Shown here one piece after another: positions 10,279-19,650 of a stretch of 64,000 nucleotides of DNA. Numbering within the stretch: position 1 is the stretch's first letter; every line of letters starts with the position of its first letter. This DNA comes from Legionella parisiensis. Lineage in GTDB: Bacteria; Pseudomonadota; Gammaproteobacteria; Legionellales; Legionellaceae. The stretch lies in the NCBI RefSeq assembly GCF_001467945.1, contig NZ_LNYQ01000013.1, positions 1,094,716 through 1,158,715 of the forward strand. The letters are read 5' to 3'. The position numbers and the translations under genes are program-made. The notes beneath the pieces are model-generated. The model saw only the letters and a list, made by a program, of their open reading frames with translations, did no database searches and was not told the origin of the DNA.

Positions 10279-11303
10279 AAAATCATGTACTCTATTTTAA
10301 TCAACCCAAACAAATCTCTGTCTTGGAAGAGTCGATTCCACGACCTCAGACAGATGAAGTGTTGATTCAAAACATTATTTCAGGAATAAGTTCCGGTACA
10401 GAAATGCTTTTTTATCGAGGGCTAATGCCAACCGATATCTGCTTGGATGAAACAATTCCTGCGCTCAAAGAGAAGCAAAATTATCCATTCAAATATGGTT
10501 ATTGTTCTATTGGTAAAGTAATTGAAACAGGTAATAGAAAATTAAACCATTTATTAAATCAATGTGTCTTTGTATTTAATCCACATGAAAGTTATTTTTG
10601 CGCAAAGGAAACGCAAATTATTGTGTTACCGGAGCACATATCTCCTTATGATGCATTATTTATACCCAATATGGAAACAGCAATAAACCTAGTATTAGAT
10701 GGTTCCCCTTTAATCGGAGAAAATGTACTTATTTTGGGGCTTGGAATTGTAGGCCTTCTTACTACGGCCTTATTGCAACAATTTCCGCTAGCCAGTCTTC
10801 TGGGAGTTGATTTGCATGCTAAAAGGAGAGAGCTATGTATGGAGTTAGGGGCTAGGCATACTTTTGACGCCTCCCAGTCTGATCTTCATGTGCAAGTGAC
10901 CAATTACCTTAAAAACGTAAAATCAAACCCTATTGATCTTATTTATGAATTGACAGGTAATCCTGATGCACTCAATAGCGCTATTTCATTTGCAGCTTAT
11001 GAAGGACGGATCATTCTGGGATCTTGGTATGGAAGAAAACCATGTGCTATTGATTTAGGAGGCCGTTTTCATCGAAATCGAATTAAAGTCATTGCCAGCC
11101 AAGTCAGTACGATTGCCTCGGAACTGCAAGGAAGATGGACAAAGGCTCGACGATTTGAGGTTGTTTTTAAAATGTTGGAGAAAATAAATCCGACACGATT
11201 CATTTCGCATAAATTTCATATCACTGATGCAAATAAAGCCTATCAATTATTGGATTCTAATCCACATGATACGTTATTTATCACATTAACCTATGGGGAG
11301 TAA
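10275..11303 (+). CDS. Zinc-independent MDR-family dehydrogenase (BchC-like)
   Basis: Medium-chain dehydrogenase of 342 residues. The NAD(P)-binding Rossmann motif VLILGLGIVGLL lies near residues 150-162. The usual catalytic zinc ligands are replaced: the N-terminal motif reads SGISSGTEMLFYRG instead of a CGxCGTD form, and the GHE motif is replaced by YGYCSIG. The four-cysteine structural zinc lobe is also absent. This pattern resembles BchC and related dehydrogenases that act on ring side chains. The start is a TTG at 10275 with AAAGGA 7 nt upstream, and its first four bases overlap the previous stop. It should oxidise or reduce an alcohol or ketone on the pathway intermediate. The substrate is unknown. 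Confidence 0.8.
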   Translation: MKNHVLYFNQPKQISVLEESIPRPQTDEVLIQNIISGISSGTEMLFYRGLMPTDICLDETIPALKEKQNYPFKYGYCSIGKVIETGNRKLNHLLNQCVFVFNPHESYFCAKETQIIVLPEHISPYDALFIPNMETAINLVLDGSPLIGENVLILGLGIVGLLTTALLQQFPLASLLGVDLHAKRRELCMELGARHTFDASQSDLHVQVTNYLKNVKSNPIDLIYELTGNPDALNSAISFAAYEGRIILGSWYGRKPCAIDLGGRFHRNRIKVIASQVSTIASELQGRWTKARRFEVVFKMLEKINPTRFISHKFHITDANKAYQLLDSNPHDTLFITLTYGE

Positions 11304-11690
11304 ATGATGCATCATTTAATGTTAAGAAAAAATTTCATTGCACAACACTTCTTGATTGGGAAAGATTTTGGCGCAGAAAATTTACGCCACTCCCACCACT
11401 ATAGTTTTGAATTGGAAATTGAAAATACAAAGCTTGACCCGCTCAATTTTCTGATTGATATTGTGGAAATCAGAGCGCACATCGATCAATTAATATCCTA
11501 TTTTCAGGATAAGATATTAAATGAGCTTCCTGAATTTAAAAACCAGAATCCAAGCCTCGAACTTTTTTCTAAAATTCTCTGGCAAAAATTTAATAATCAC
11601 ATTGAGCTTCCAGTTGACAGTCAAATCACGGTTAGATTATGGGAGGACGATATTGCTCAAGCCAGTTATCGAGAAAACAAATGCGCGTAG
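11304..11690 (+). CDS. PTPS/QueD-family protein with altered active site
   Basis: A 128-residue member of the 6-pyruvoyl-tetrahydropterin synthase fold (T-fold), which includes QueD. The three zinc histidines are kept: H15 (in FIAQHFL), H29 and H31 (RHSHHY). The catalytic cysteine that stands four residues before the HxH in QueD is E25 here, as in PTPS-III enzymes where Glu replaces Cys. The Asp-His pair in the LDHHYLN motif of QueD is also gone, replaced by FQDKILN. The purine-anchoring glutamate in the last strand (RLWEDD) is kept. Zinc and pterin binding are therefore plausible but ordinary QueD or PTPS chemistry is not. It starts right after the MDR gene stop (TAAATGATG) and overlaps the glycosyltransferase by 10 bp. 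Confidence 0.8.
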   Translation: MMHHLMLRKNFIAQHFLIGKDFGAENLRHSHHYSFELEIENTKLDPLNFLIDIVEIRAHIDQLISYFQDKILNELPEFKNQNPSLELFSKILWQKFNNHIELPVDSQITVRLWEDDIAQASYRENKCA

Positions 11691-12778
11691 GATTAATTCT
11701 TTATGGCTCTATCAATACAACTACCGGTGGATACATTTATGATTATAAGTTAGTCGAATACTTACGTGCGCAAGGTGTGGTCGTTAAGATTTTTTCACAA
11801 GAGAACAAGAATTTTTGGGGATTAATCAAAAATAATTTTTCAAAAAAATTAATTAATGAAATTATTGAGTTTTCGCCTGATGTTCTTTTACAAGATGAGA
11901 TGAATTTTAATTCATTATTTATCTTAAATAAAAAACTAAAAGAAATAGGAAATTTTCCAATTATAAGTATTGTCCACCTTTTACAGGCAGATGCATTGCA
12001 AAATTCTTTGGTTAAATGGTTCACTAAAAAAATAGAGGGCATCTACCTTAAATCGGTAAATGGTTTTATTTTCAATAGCATTTCCACAGAAAAATCCATT
12101 TCGAAAATTATTGGAACAAACAATAACTCCTTGATAGCCTATCCAGGTAAAGATCGCCTGCAACTTAATAGAATAAAAGATGGCTTTGGGTTTAAGTATC
12201 AGGACAAGAAACTCATGATTATTTTTATTGGTAATTTATTATATAACAAAGGACTGCACCTATTACTGCAAGCTTTATCACAAATAGATTCCCACTCTTG
12301 GCAGTTATCGATTGTAGGAAGTCTTCATTTTGATGCGAAATATACCCGTAAAATATTCAAGATGATCACCTATTTAAAACTGGAAAAAAATATAAAAATT
12401 CATGGGGCACTCGATACCAAACATTTAACAAAAGAACTTCTCTCACACCATGTATTGGTTGTTCCTTCCTATTTTGAAAGCTATGGAATTGTTTATACTG
12501 AAGCAATGGGGGCCGGTATTCCCGTTATTGCATGCAATACCGGAGGTGTACCGGAAATTGTTAACGATGCGATTAATGGATTTTTGATTACTCCTGGCGA
12601 CAGTACGATGCTTAAAGAGTACATTAGCAAATTAATTAAAAATCGAGGCTTGTTGAAAAAAATGAGCCTTTCTTCTCTTGCAGCATATCAAAATTTCCCT
12701 TCATGGGATGAAACTATGGCAAAAATTCATGCATTTTTAAATCAACATAATCAAGTGGACACAATAAAAAAAAAATAA
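11681..12778 (+). CDS. GT4-family glycosyltransferase
   Basis: A cytoplasmic GT-B glycosyltransferase of 365 residues. The N-terminus MRVGLILYG with GGYIYDY is typical of the acceptor domain. The C-terminal half holds IIFIGNLLYNKGLHLLLQAL and the sugar-nucleotide EX7E motif ESYGIVYTE, followed by MGAGIPVIACNTGGVPEIV. An ATG at 11639 would add 14 residues inside the PTPS gene, but the ATG at 11681 gives the standard family start and a 10-bp overlap. It is the last gene of the operon and would attach a sugar to the operon's product or an intermediate, as in pteridine glycosides of cyanobacteria. The acceptor is unknown. Confidence 0.85.
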   Translation: MRVGLILYGSINTTTGGYIYDYKLVEYLRAQGVVVKIFSQENKNFWGLIKNNFSKKLINEIIEFSPDVLLQDEMNFNSLFILNKKLKEIGNFPIISIVHLLQADALQNSLVKWFTKKIEGIYLKSVNGFIFNSISTEKSISKIIGTNNNSLIAYPGKDRLQLNRIKDGFGFKYQDKKLMIIFIGNLLYNKGLHLLLQALSQIDSHSWQLSIVGSLHFDAKYTRKIFKMITYLKLEKNIKIHGALDTKHLTKELLSHHVLVVPSYFESYGIVYTEAMGAGIPVIACNTGGVPEIVNDAINGFLITPGDSTMLKEYISKLIKNRGLLKKMSLSSLAAYQNFPSWDETMAKIHAFLNQHNQVDTIKKK

Positions 12779-13148
12779 TGGGAGTATACGGATAGATAAT
12801 GAGCCTCCCTACCCGTGCTTGGCCAGGCGGCTCCCATAAATTGTAAAGTTTCAGTCAGGGCTGAACGCACTTCCATCCCTGTTTAGGAAAGGATCCATCC
12901 ATCAAAATACTTCATAACTCAAATGCATTCACTAAGCTCAATTAAATTAATTTTCCATTGCTTTTGGAGGGATAATCCATTCTATTAAAGCTTATACATT
13001 GCAAAGGGATCCCTGCTATTCAATGATTACAGAATATGAGAACTCCTCAGATATAAAGCTCGGTACATAGGGTGAAAAAAATTTTAAGGCCCCCCATAAT
13101 TCCCGTATAAAATGCAAATTTAAATAACTTAAATTTACCATAATCCTG
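12779..13148. other. Intergenic region with degraded repeats
   Basis: About 370 bp without a credible gene. Near 12800-12840 an imperfect GC-rich palindrome (GAGCCTCC paired with GGCGGCTCCC) may end the upstream operon. Near 13050-13075 the sequence AAGCTCGGTACATAGGGTGAAAA resembles one arm of the family C repeat at 59131-59233. The rest is AT-rich. Confidence 0.45.
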
Positions 13149-13178
13149 TCGACAATATGGCTCTTAAAGAGTTATAAT
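13149..13178 (+). promoter_or_regulatory. Putative rimO promoter
   Basis: TCGACA (13149-13154), 18-nt spacer, TATAAT (13173-13178). Transcription would start about 25 bp before the rimO ATG. Consensus match only. Confidence 0.55.
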
Positions 13179-13207
13179 TCGTTCACTTTTTTTACAGTTA
13201 GAGTTTT

Positions 13208-14515
13208 ATGAATCATAAAGTAGGATTTGTTAGTCTGGGTTGTCCCAAAGCTCTGGTAGATTCAGAACGCATCATCACCCAATTGCGTGCTCAGGGATAT
13301 GAATTAGTGTCCAGTTATCAAGATGCAGGCGTAGTAGTCATCAATACCTGTGGATTTATTGATAGTGCCGTTAAAGAATCGCTGGATACGATTAAAGAAG
13401 CAATGGCAGAAAACGGGCGTGTTATTGTCACAGGTTGCCTAGGTGCCAAAGCAGAGATTATTAAAGAGGCATGTCCAGATGTACTGCATATTAGTGGTGC
13501 ACATGCCTATGAGGAAGTGGTCAATGCAGTTCATCAGCATTTACCTCCACCTGCAGACCCTTTTACCCAACTTATTCCCCCTCAAGGGATTAAATTAACC
13601 CCACGCCATTATGCTTATTTGAAAATATCTGAGGGATGCAATCAAAAATGTACTTTTTGCATTATTCCTACCATGCGTGGAAAATTACAAAGTTATCCAA
13701 TGGCTCAAGTCTTGACCGAAGCCCAAAAATTAAAAGATGCAGGCGTTAATGAAATTTTAGTGATTTCTCAGGATACCAGTGCCTATGGTGTGGATACACG
13801 CTATCAGCCGGTAAGCTGGAAAGGAAAAACCGTTAACACACGTTTTTATGATTTATGCGAACAATTAGGAGAACTCGGCATTTGGATACGACTGCATTAT
13901 GTGTACCCTTATCCGCATGTAGACGAGATTATCCCCTTAATGCGAGACGGCTTGATTCTTCCCTATTTGGATATTCCGTTACAACATGCCAATTCGCGCG
14001 TGCTCAAAGCAATGAAACGTCCTGCAAGCAGTGAAAATACCTTGTTACGCCTTGCTTCTTGGCGAGAAGTTTGTCCCGATATTACCCTGCGTTCGACTTT
14101 TATCGTTGGTTTTCCCGGAGAAACAGAAGAAGAGTTTGAAGAACTGCTCGACTTCCTTGAAGAAGCTCAGTTAGATCGGGTTGGTTGTTTCAAATACTCT
14201 CCTGTTGAAGGGGCAAAAGCAAATGATTTAAGCGAGCCAGTACCAGAGGAAGTTAAAGAAGAACGCTATCACCGCTTCATGCAATTACAAGCAGAAATTA
14301 GCCGTGATAAGCTAGAAAACAAAATTGGTAGTATGCAAACTGTGTTAATTGATGAAGTAAATCAGGAACAAATCATTGCACGCAGCCCAAGTGATGCTCC
14401 AGAAATTGATGGTCTCGTTATTTTACCGCCAACGCCTGGAGTTAAAGTGGGATCTTTTGCAGAAGTCATAATTACAGATAGTGATGATTACGATCTTTAT
14501 GCTGACTTCAAATAA
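13208..14515 (+). CDS. rimO: Ribosomal protein S12 methylthiotransferase RimO
   Basis: Radical-SAM enzyme that adds a methylthio group to Asp88 of ribosomal protein S12. The N-terminal UPF0004 domain carries the auxiliary cluster cysteines C12, C48 and C77. The radical SAM cluster motif is C144-x3-C148-x2-C151 (CNQKCTFC). A TRAM domain closes the protein, with TVLIDE and [19 protein letters not shown]. The end DYDLYAD and the opening [16 protein letters not shown] distinguish RimO from MiaB. The length of 435 is typical. It is transcribed alone, after a promoter-like sequence. Confidence 0.95.
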   Translation: MNHKVGFVSLGCPKALVDSERIITQLRAQGYELVSSYQDAGVVVINTCGFIDSAVKESLDTIKEAMAENGRVIVTGCLGAKAEIIKEACPDVLHISGAHAYEEVVNAVHQHLPPPADPFTQLIPPQGIKLTPRHYAYLKISEGCNQKCTFCIIPTMRGKLQSYPMAQVLTEAQKLKDAGVNEILVISQDTSAYGVDTRYQPVSWKGKTVNTRFYDLCEQLGELGIWIRLHYVYPYPHVDEIIPLMRDGLILPYLDIPLQHANSRVLKAMKRPASSENTLLRLASWREVCPDITLRSTFIVGFPGETEEEFEELLDFLEEAQLDRVGCFKYSPVEGAKANDLSEPVPEEVKEERYHRFMQLQAEISRDKLENKIGSMQTVLIDEVNQEQIIARSPSDAPEIDGLVILPPTPGVKVGSFAEVIITDSDDYDLYADFK

Positions 14516-14629
14516 ATAGCCCGCGGTACAGGGGAAACTCGTGCCTTCCATTTTATTCTAAGGTCAAAGAAACATCAGGGAGATCTCTTTGGCCATCTAT
14601 CACCAAGTCAGTGAACACATGAAATGGAG

Positions 14630-17383
14630 TTATGTTAAAGTTTTATTGAATAGTTCCTTGCACACCCTCAATATCTCCTCCTGCATGCTTCTATTATTCA
14701 CAGTACCTGGACGCAATAAATTTTGATGCAATAACTGATGGTGTTTTTTGTATGCTTTTTTTAAAAAAGAGTAATATTCTTTATTTAAAACCCCTGCTAA
14801 AAACAAATGCTGGAGTTGGCTTAATGTATTTGTATATCGAGCTAAGGAAGGGTTTCCTAAATGAAGTATTAAATACTGTATTAAAAATTCCAAATCTAAC
14901 AAACCACCAGAAATGGAATTGCGATCCTGATGTTGCTCCATTTTGGATCTCATTGCCAATACATCCTGTAACAAGGCAGGATTATCTCGTCCCAATAACA
15001 ATACCGATTTTTTCAATTGCAAAAAAGCATGCCTAATCCTTGCGTTTCCTGTCAAAATACGTGCTTTTAATAAAGCCTGATGTTCCCAAGTCCATGCCTG
15101 ATTTTTCTGATATTCAACAAAAGCATCAACATGGCTCACCAGTAATCCCGCTGCTCCCGATGGTCTAAGGCGCGTATCTACCGTATAAAGTACTCCAGAT
15201 TGAGAGCGAGTAGTCAGCATATGCAAAATTTTTTGAGTTAAACGAGTAATTAATGCTTCTTCTGATATTTTTGCGGTGTGTAAAAACACCAAATCCAAAT
15301 CAGAAGCGTAATTCATTTCACGGCTACCCAATTTTCCATAGGCAATGATTGCAAAGTGTGATTTGGCTCGTTCCATTTCAGGATACCGCGAACATAATTG
15401 TTCACTGGCGATTATTAAAACCTGGCTTACAATGACTTGAGCCACATCCGACAAAAATTGTCCAATGCGCACCGCATTGCAGAATCCATAAAGTTCAGCG
15501 CGAGCAGCCATTAAACAATTGGTTAGCTTAAATTGACGTAATATTTCCTCTTGTACTTCAACATCATGGTGATGCGCTAATTTTTCAATTAATAGTCTTT
15601 GTAATTGATGCAGCGACTGGGGTCGCCATTCTTGGCCCTGATCCAGCAATACTTCCAATAAAAAAGGTTGGTTTACCAGCAAGGAGGTAATAAATGGACT
15701 TTGTGCGAACCAAAACAATAATTCAGTTAAAACCTGCGGATTCTCGGTTAATAAAGCAAGATAAGCGCTACGACCCACAATATTTTCGAGCAAATGCATC
15801 ACTTGTAATAAAACTTCATCCGTTTTTTTAACGTGAGTCAGTTCAGCAAGTAACATCACCATGAATCGGTCCAAACGCATTCGTGCGCCTTGTGTTAAAC
15901 GTCGACAACGTGGACTATGACGAAAGGAATGAATCATTTGATAACAATGAGGGGCATTCGCAAAACCGAGGCTAGCTAGCAAATTAGTTGCCATCGTGGT
16001 TTCAACATGTCCTTGCCAAAGGCTAGCTAACTGATTTGTGAGTAATCTTTTCTCATCTTCATAATCTTTGACTTTACCAAGGACTGAATGAAAAGCATAA
16101 CTGATAATCCGCTGATATTTATGCAATCTGTTAATTAAATCGTCCCAAGAAAGATACCCCATAGCCAAAATAATTTGCTCCTGCTTCACAGGATCTTCTG
16201 GCAATGAGTGTGTTTGCTGATCATTTAAGCTCTGGAGTGTGTTTTCGAGTTTGCGTAAAAAAAGATAAGCTTGTTTTAAAGCATCAGTATGCGGCAATAA
16301 TTTTTCATGTTTTAAAACAGCAAGGGCAAACAAGGCATTTTGCTCTTGTAATTGCGGCAAACGTCCGCCACGAATTAACTGAAAATTCTGAATGACAAAC
16401 TCCACTTCCCTGATTCCGCCTTTACCTCGTTTAATATCATCCAACCGGGGATTTATTAGCACTTCGCGCTCTATCATCGCCTTCATGCTACGTAAGGATT
16501 CAATGACACTAAAATCTACGTAACGCCGGTACACAAAAGGCACGATCAATCGCTGAAACCATGGTTGTATCTCATCCACCTTTTCAGCAATGACCCGGGT
16601 CTTAACCATCGCATAGCGTTCCCAATCACGACCTTGTTCCTGATAATAAGTTTCCATGGCCGCCAAGCTTGAAACCAGTGGGCCACTGTCACCATTAGGC
16701 CGTAATCTTAAATCTACACGAAATACAAAACCATCCGGGGTTACATTTTGTAAGGTCTGCACAAATTGCTGGACTAAACGACTGAAATAATGCTGATTAT
16801 CAATGCGTTCTTCCCCGTCTGTTTCTCCTACAACGGTATACGCAAAAATAAGATCGACATCTGAAGAGTAATTCAACTCTCTTCCCCCTAGTTTCCCCAT
16901 AGCCAGGGCAAATAACTCTACTTCATTTCCAGCTGCATCACGCGGAATACCATAACGCAAGGACAATCCTTGTTTACAATAATCAAGTGCATGCAAAATA
17001 AGCGCATCGGCACAATCAGACCATGCGCGCAGAATCTCCTCAGTATTGGCAATACCCGCTATTTCAAGAAGAATTAACCGCAAAAAATGCGTATTGCGGA
17101 ACTGACGTAATAAACGCAAATAAGCTGCTTGTGGCAAATTAAAGGATACGTTTTTCAAAATACGAAAATAATTTTCTCGTGTCATCAAGGAACAGCATTT
17201 ATCCTCCATGAGTAATGCTTTCAATAATTGAATCTGCCTGCATGCATAATCGCTCGTAAGGAGTAATTTGATAACACTTTCACGCAAGGGATGGTGCAAA
17301 TCGGACAAGTGTTTTTCAATGAACCATGCTTTTGATTGCAATAACTCAGGGATTTCGATTTGCATAAATTTTCTTTTTTTCAT
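14630..17383 (-). CDS. glnE: Glutamine synthetase adenylyltransferase/deadenylase GlnE
   Basis: Bifunctional enzyme that adds and removes AMP on glutamine synthetase in response to PII and glutamine. The 917-residue protein has two nucleotidyltransferase domains, each with a doubled acidic motif: GGRELNYSSDVDLIFAY near residue 165 (deadenylation half) and GSREMNYASDLDLVFLH near residue 688 (adenylylation half). Each is followed by a helical GlnD/PII-uridylyltransferase-like domain. The length is close to the E. coli protein of about 946. Two start codons are possible (17383 and an ATG six codons later); neither has a clear ribosome site. It is divergent from the amino-acid binding protein, only 65 bp away, and that gap carries a TATAAT-rich stretch. 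Confidence 0.95.
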   Translation of the reverse strand: MKKRKFMQIEIPELLQSKAWFIEKHLSDLHHPLRESVIKLLLTSDYACRQIQLLKALLMEDKCCSLMTRENYFRILKNVSFNLPQAAYLRLLRQFRNTHFLRLILLEIAGIANTEEILRAWSDCADALILHALDYCKQGLSLRYGIPRDAAGNEVELFALAMGKLGGRELNYSSDVDLIFAYTVVGETDGEERIDNQHYFSRLVQQFVQTLQNVTPDGFVFRVDLRLRPNGDSGPLVSSLAAMETYYQEQGRDWERYAMVKTRVIAEKVDEIQPWFQRLIVPFVYRRYVDFSVIESLRSMKAMIEREVLINPRLDDIKRGKGGIREVEFVIQNFQLIRGGRLPQLQEQNALFALAVLKHEKLLPHTDALKQAYLFLRKLENTLQSLNDQQTHSLPEDPVKQEQIILAMGYLSWDDLINRLHKYQRIISYAFHSVLGKVKDYEDEKRLLTNQLASLWQGHVETTMATNLLASLGFANAPHCYQMIHSFRHSPRCRRLTQGARMRLDRFMVMLLAELTHVKKTDEVLLQVMHLLENIVGRSAYLALLTENPQVLTELLFWFAQSPFITSLLVNQPFLLEVLLDQGQEWRPQSLHQLQRLLIEKLAHHHDVEVQEEILRQFKLTNCLMAARAELYGFCNAVRIGQFLSDVAQVIVSQVLIIASEQLCSRYPEMERAKSHFAIIAYGKLGSREMNYASDLDLVFLHTAKISEEALITRLTQKILHMLTTRSQSGVLYTVDTRLRPSGAAGLLVSHVDAFVEYQKNQAWTWEHQALLKARILTGNARIRHAFLQLKKSVLLLGRDNPALLQDVLAMRSKMEQHQDRNSISGGLLDLEFLIQYLILHLGNPSLARYTNTLSQLQHLFLAGVLNKEYYSFLKKAYKKHHQLLHQNLLRPGTVNNRSMQEEILRVCKELFNKTLT

Positions 17384-17448
17384 TCCAAAATGAAGACTCT
17401 CGTTATAATATAGTCTATAAAAATCAATAACAATTCCATAAATTTAAA

Positions 17449-18186
17449 ATGATCCGATTAATTCTGATTGCATTTATTTGTTTCTCTTCCCCGCTTTTTG
17501 CTCAAGGCGAAACCTTAAATGTAGGGGTCGAAAGCTTTGATCCTCCATTCGTCATGCAAGGAAATCATAGTCAACTCTTTGGTTTTGATGTCGATATGAT
17601 GAACAGTTTATGCAAAATCATGAATAGAACCTGTACCTTTCAAGTGATGCGCTTCAACCAATTACTCGATGCAGTTGTTAATCAAAAAATAGATGTTGCA
17701 GTCAGCTCGATAACCATTACTGGCGAACGCGCAAAAATAGTTAATTTCAGCCTACCTTATCTGCAAAGCTTTTCCCGATTTTTAGAAGGAGCATCAAATA
17801 AAAAAGTACCGTTTAGCCTGGATCTTTTAAATACTAAAAAAATAGGATTGGAAGAAGGCACTGTATTTTTTGACCAGCTCATAGAGATGGGAGTAAAAAA
17901 TCCCAATGTTAAGTACTATGGCGGTATACAAGAGCAACTTGCAGCTTTAAGTGGAGGAAATGTAGATATTATTCTACTGGATAATCCAACAGCAAATTAC
18001 TGGGCATCCAATTCAGCAAACACATTCAGATTAATCGGTCCACGTTATACGTATGGTTTTGGTTATGGGATAGCTGTCAGCCCTGCTAATGGTGACTTAT
18101 TAACAAAGCTAAACCAAGCATTGATCCAATATCAAAATTCCGATGAGTTCAAACAAAATTATAATAAATATCTGTATCAATTCTAA
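17449..18186 (+). CDS. Periplasmic amino-acid ABC transporter binding protein (family 3)
   Basis: A 245-residue solute-binding protein. The signal peptide is MIRLILIAFICFSSPLFA. The mature part starts with LNVGVESFDPPFVMQ and GFDVDMMNSLCKIM, the standard opening of the PBPb family that binds polar or basic amino acids. AVSSITITGERAKIVNFSLPY is the family signature in the first lobe, and GFGYGIAVSPANGDL closes the cleft. No permease or ATPase gene lies nearby, so it either works with a distant transporter or has another role. It is divergent from glnE, which suggests a link to nitrogen metabolism, but that is only context. Confidence 0.82.
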   Translation: MIRLILIAFICFSSPLFAQGETLNVGVESFDPPFVMQGNHSQLFGFDVDMMNSLCKIMNRTCTFQVMRFNQLLDAVVNQKIDVAVSSITITGERAKIVNFSLPYLQSFSRFLEGASNKKVPFSLDLLNTKKIGLEEGTVFFDQLIEMGVKNPNVKYYGGIQEQLAALSGGNVDIILLDNPTANYWASNSANTFRLIGPRYTYGFGYGIAVSPANGDLLTKLNQALIQYQNSDEFKQNYNKYLYQF

Positions 18187-18329
18187 GCGCGTATAAGAAA
18201 AGTACCAAATCTGGAAGCTTAAGTACTATGTCACAGCTCATGAGAATTTTCTACAACCTGCACTCAAAGTAAATCGTTCGATTGGATATTAATATAAAGA
18301 GCCTAAGCGACTCCATTTGAAATAAAGAT

Positions 18330-18596
18330 TTAATGTAATGTGTGTCCTTGAGTCAGGCATCGCGTAATGACTTGTCGTGTTATAAAATCACCCTGGCTCA
18401 CGCCATACGTTGAATTAAAATGTTTTGCTAAAATGACTACCCATCCAGATAAACGGAAACTCATTTTTTTTTCCGCTTGATCGACAACAATTTCAAAAAG
18501 ACCTAACGTATCACTTTCACGCTCACTAGCGTATTCTTCCATAATCACACGAGCGGCTTGTAAATCTTTGTCTCTGGTAGGCCAGTTTTGACTCAT
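18330..18596 (-). CDS. Small hypothetical protein
   Basis: An 88-residue protein I do not recognise. It begins MSQNWPTRDKD, has a moderately acidic N-terminal half (EEYASERESD), a hydrophobic stretch LSGWVVILAKHF, and ends in a TRQVITRCLTQGHTLH tail. The open frame extends to 18659, but GGGAGAA lies 5 nt before the ATG at 18596 and decides the start. No signal peptide or membrane helix is clear. It stands alone between the binding-protein gene and a repeat element. Confidence 0.5.
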   Translation of the reverse strand: MSQNWPTRDKDLQAARVIMEEYASERESDTLGLFEIVVDQAEKKMSFRLSGWVVILAKHFNSTYGVSQGDFITRQVITRCLTQGHTLH

Positions 18597-18665
18597 ATTA
18601 TTCTCCCTACAAAGCATGATTAGGTCTCTGTAATTTCTCTCGGATCTGTTTCCATCCATTATCTT

Positions 18666-18762
18666 AGCCAGACTGGCCTAACTTTATGTGTTCCGATGCG
18701 CACATACTACGTGATGCTGCGCGTCGGTACTCGAAATCAGACCATTTTAGCTCAAGCTGGCG
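18666..18762. repeat. Family B palindromic repeat
   Basis: A dispersed element with outer arms GCCAG...CTGGC and a core (CCGATGCGCACATACTACGTG) that resembles the cores at 36.9-37.1, 47.3, 53.6 and 32.4 kb. It occupies much of the 379-bp gap between the small hypothetical gene and rpe. The remainder is AT-rich and holds no clear feature. Confidence 0.55.
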
Positions 18763-18975
18763 TAAGGTAAACAATCTCCATTACCAAAATTACAAGAGCA
18801 GAAATAGAAACATATTGTCTCATATTTTGACCAAATTCTCAAGATGCAAGAACCCTGAGAAACATTAACCTTATTGTGTTAAAAATTAAATACCATACTC
18901 TTTACTTAACATCGTAGAATGTTTTTTCAAGACAGCATATGATATAGCTACTTATCCAAATTAAAAAATTACCCC

Positions 18976-19638
18976 ATGACTTATCATATTTTACCCTCAA
19001 TTTTATCTGCAGATCTTACTTGCCTGGGAGATGAAGTAGAGTCCGTTATGAATGCAGGAGCTGATTATATTCATTTTGATGTTATGGATAATCATTATGT
19101 ACCCAATTTAACATTTGGCCCTGCTTTCTGTGAGGCTTTACGCAAACGTTTCCCGCAACTCCCTATTGATGTCCATCTCATGATTAATCCAGTTGATGCA
19201 CTGATTGAATCATTCGCAAAAGCAGGAGCAAAACGAATTAGTATTCATCCCGATGCAACCATACATGTGGATCGCAGTTTAAAACTCATCAAAGATTTGG
19301 GGTGTGAAGCAGGTCTTGTATTAAATCCGGCCACACCAATTGAAGTATTAACCTGGTGTGCTCATAAACTTGATTTTGTCCTAATCATGACAGTAAATCC
19401 CGGCTTTGGAGGACAAAAGATTATCACTGAAGTTATTGATAAAATACCTCAAGTCCGCAAACTTTATCCTCAACTCGACATTTGTGTCGATGGCGGCGTG
19501 ACCATAGATAATATTGCTACTTTGGCGCGCGCAGGTGCAAACCAATTTGTGGCTGGTTCTGCGATATTCAATAGCAAAAATTACAAAGAGACAATTGATG
19601 CCATGCGAAAACAATTAGCAACCATCAAAGGACATTAA
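18976..19638 (+). CDS. rpe: Ribulose-phosphate 3-epimerase
   Basis: Cytoplasmic TIM-barrel enzyme of the pentose phosphate pathway that interconverts ribulose 5-phosphate and xylulose 5-phosphate. The 220-residue protein has the family signatures PSILSADLTCLGDEV, HFDVMDNHYVPNLTFGP (metal-binding His and catalytic Asp), DVHLMI, MTVNPGFGGQ and the second catalytic aspartate in ICVDGGV. The length is normal. The lytic transglycosylase gene starts 12 bp later, so the two are probably cotranscribed. Confidence 0.97.
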   Translation: MTYHILPSILSADLTCLGDEVESVMNAGADYIHFDVMDNHYVPNLTFGPAFCEALRKRFPQLPIDVHLMINPVDALIESFAKAGAKRISIHPDATIHVDRSLKLIKDLGCEAGLVLNPATPIEVLTWCAHKLDFVLIMTVNPGFGGQKIITEVIDKIPQVRKLYPQLDICVDGGVTIDNIATLARAGANQFVAGSAIFNSKNYKETIDAMRKQLATIKGH

Positions 19639-19650
19639 TTAAGAAAAATT

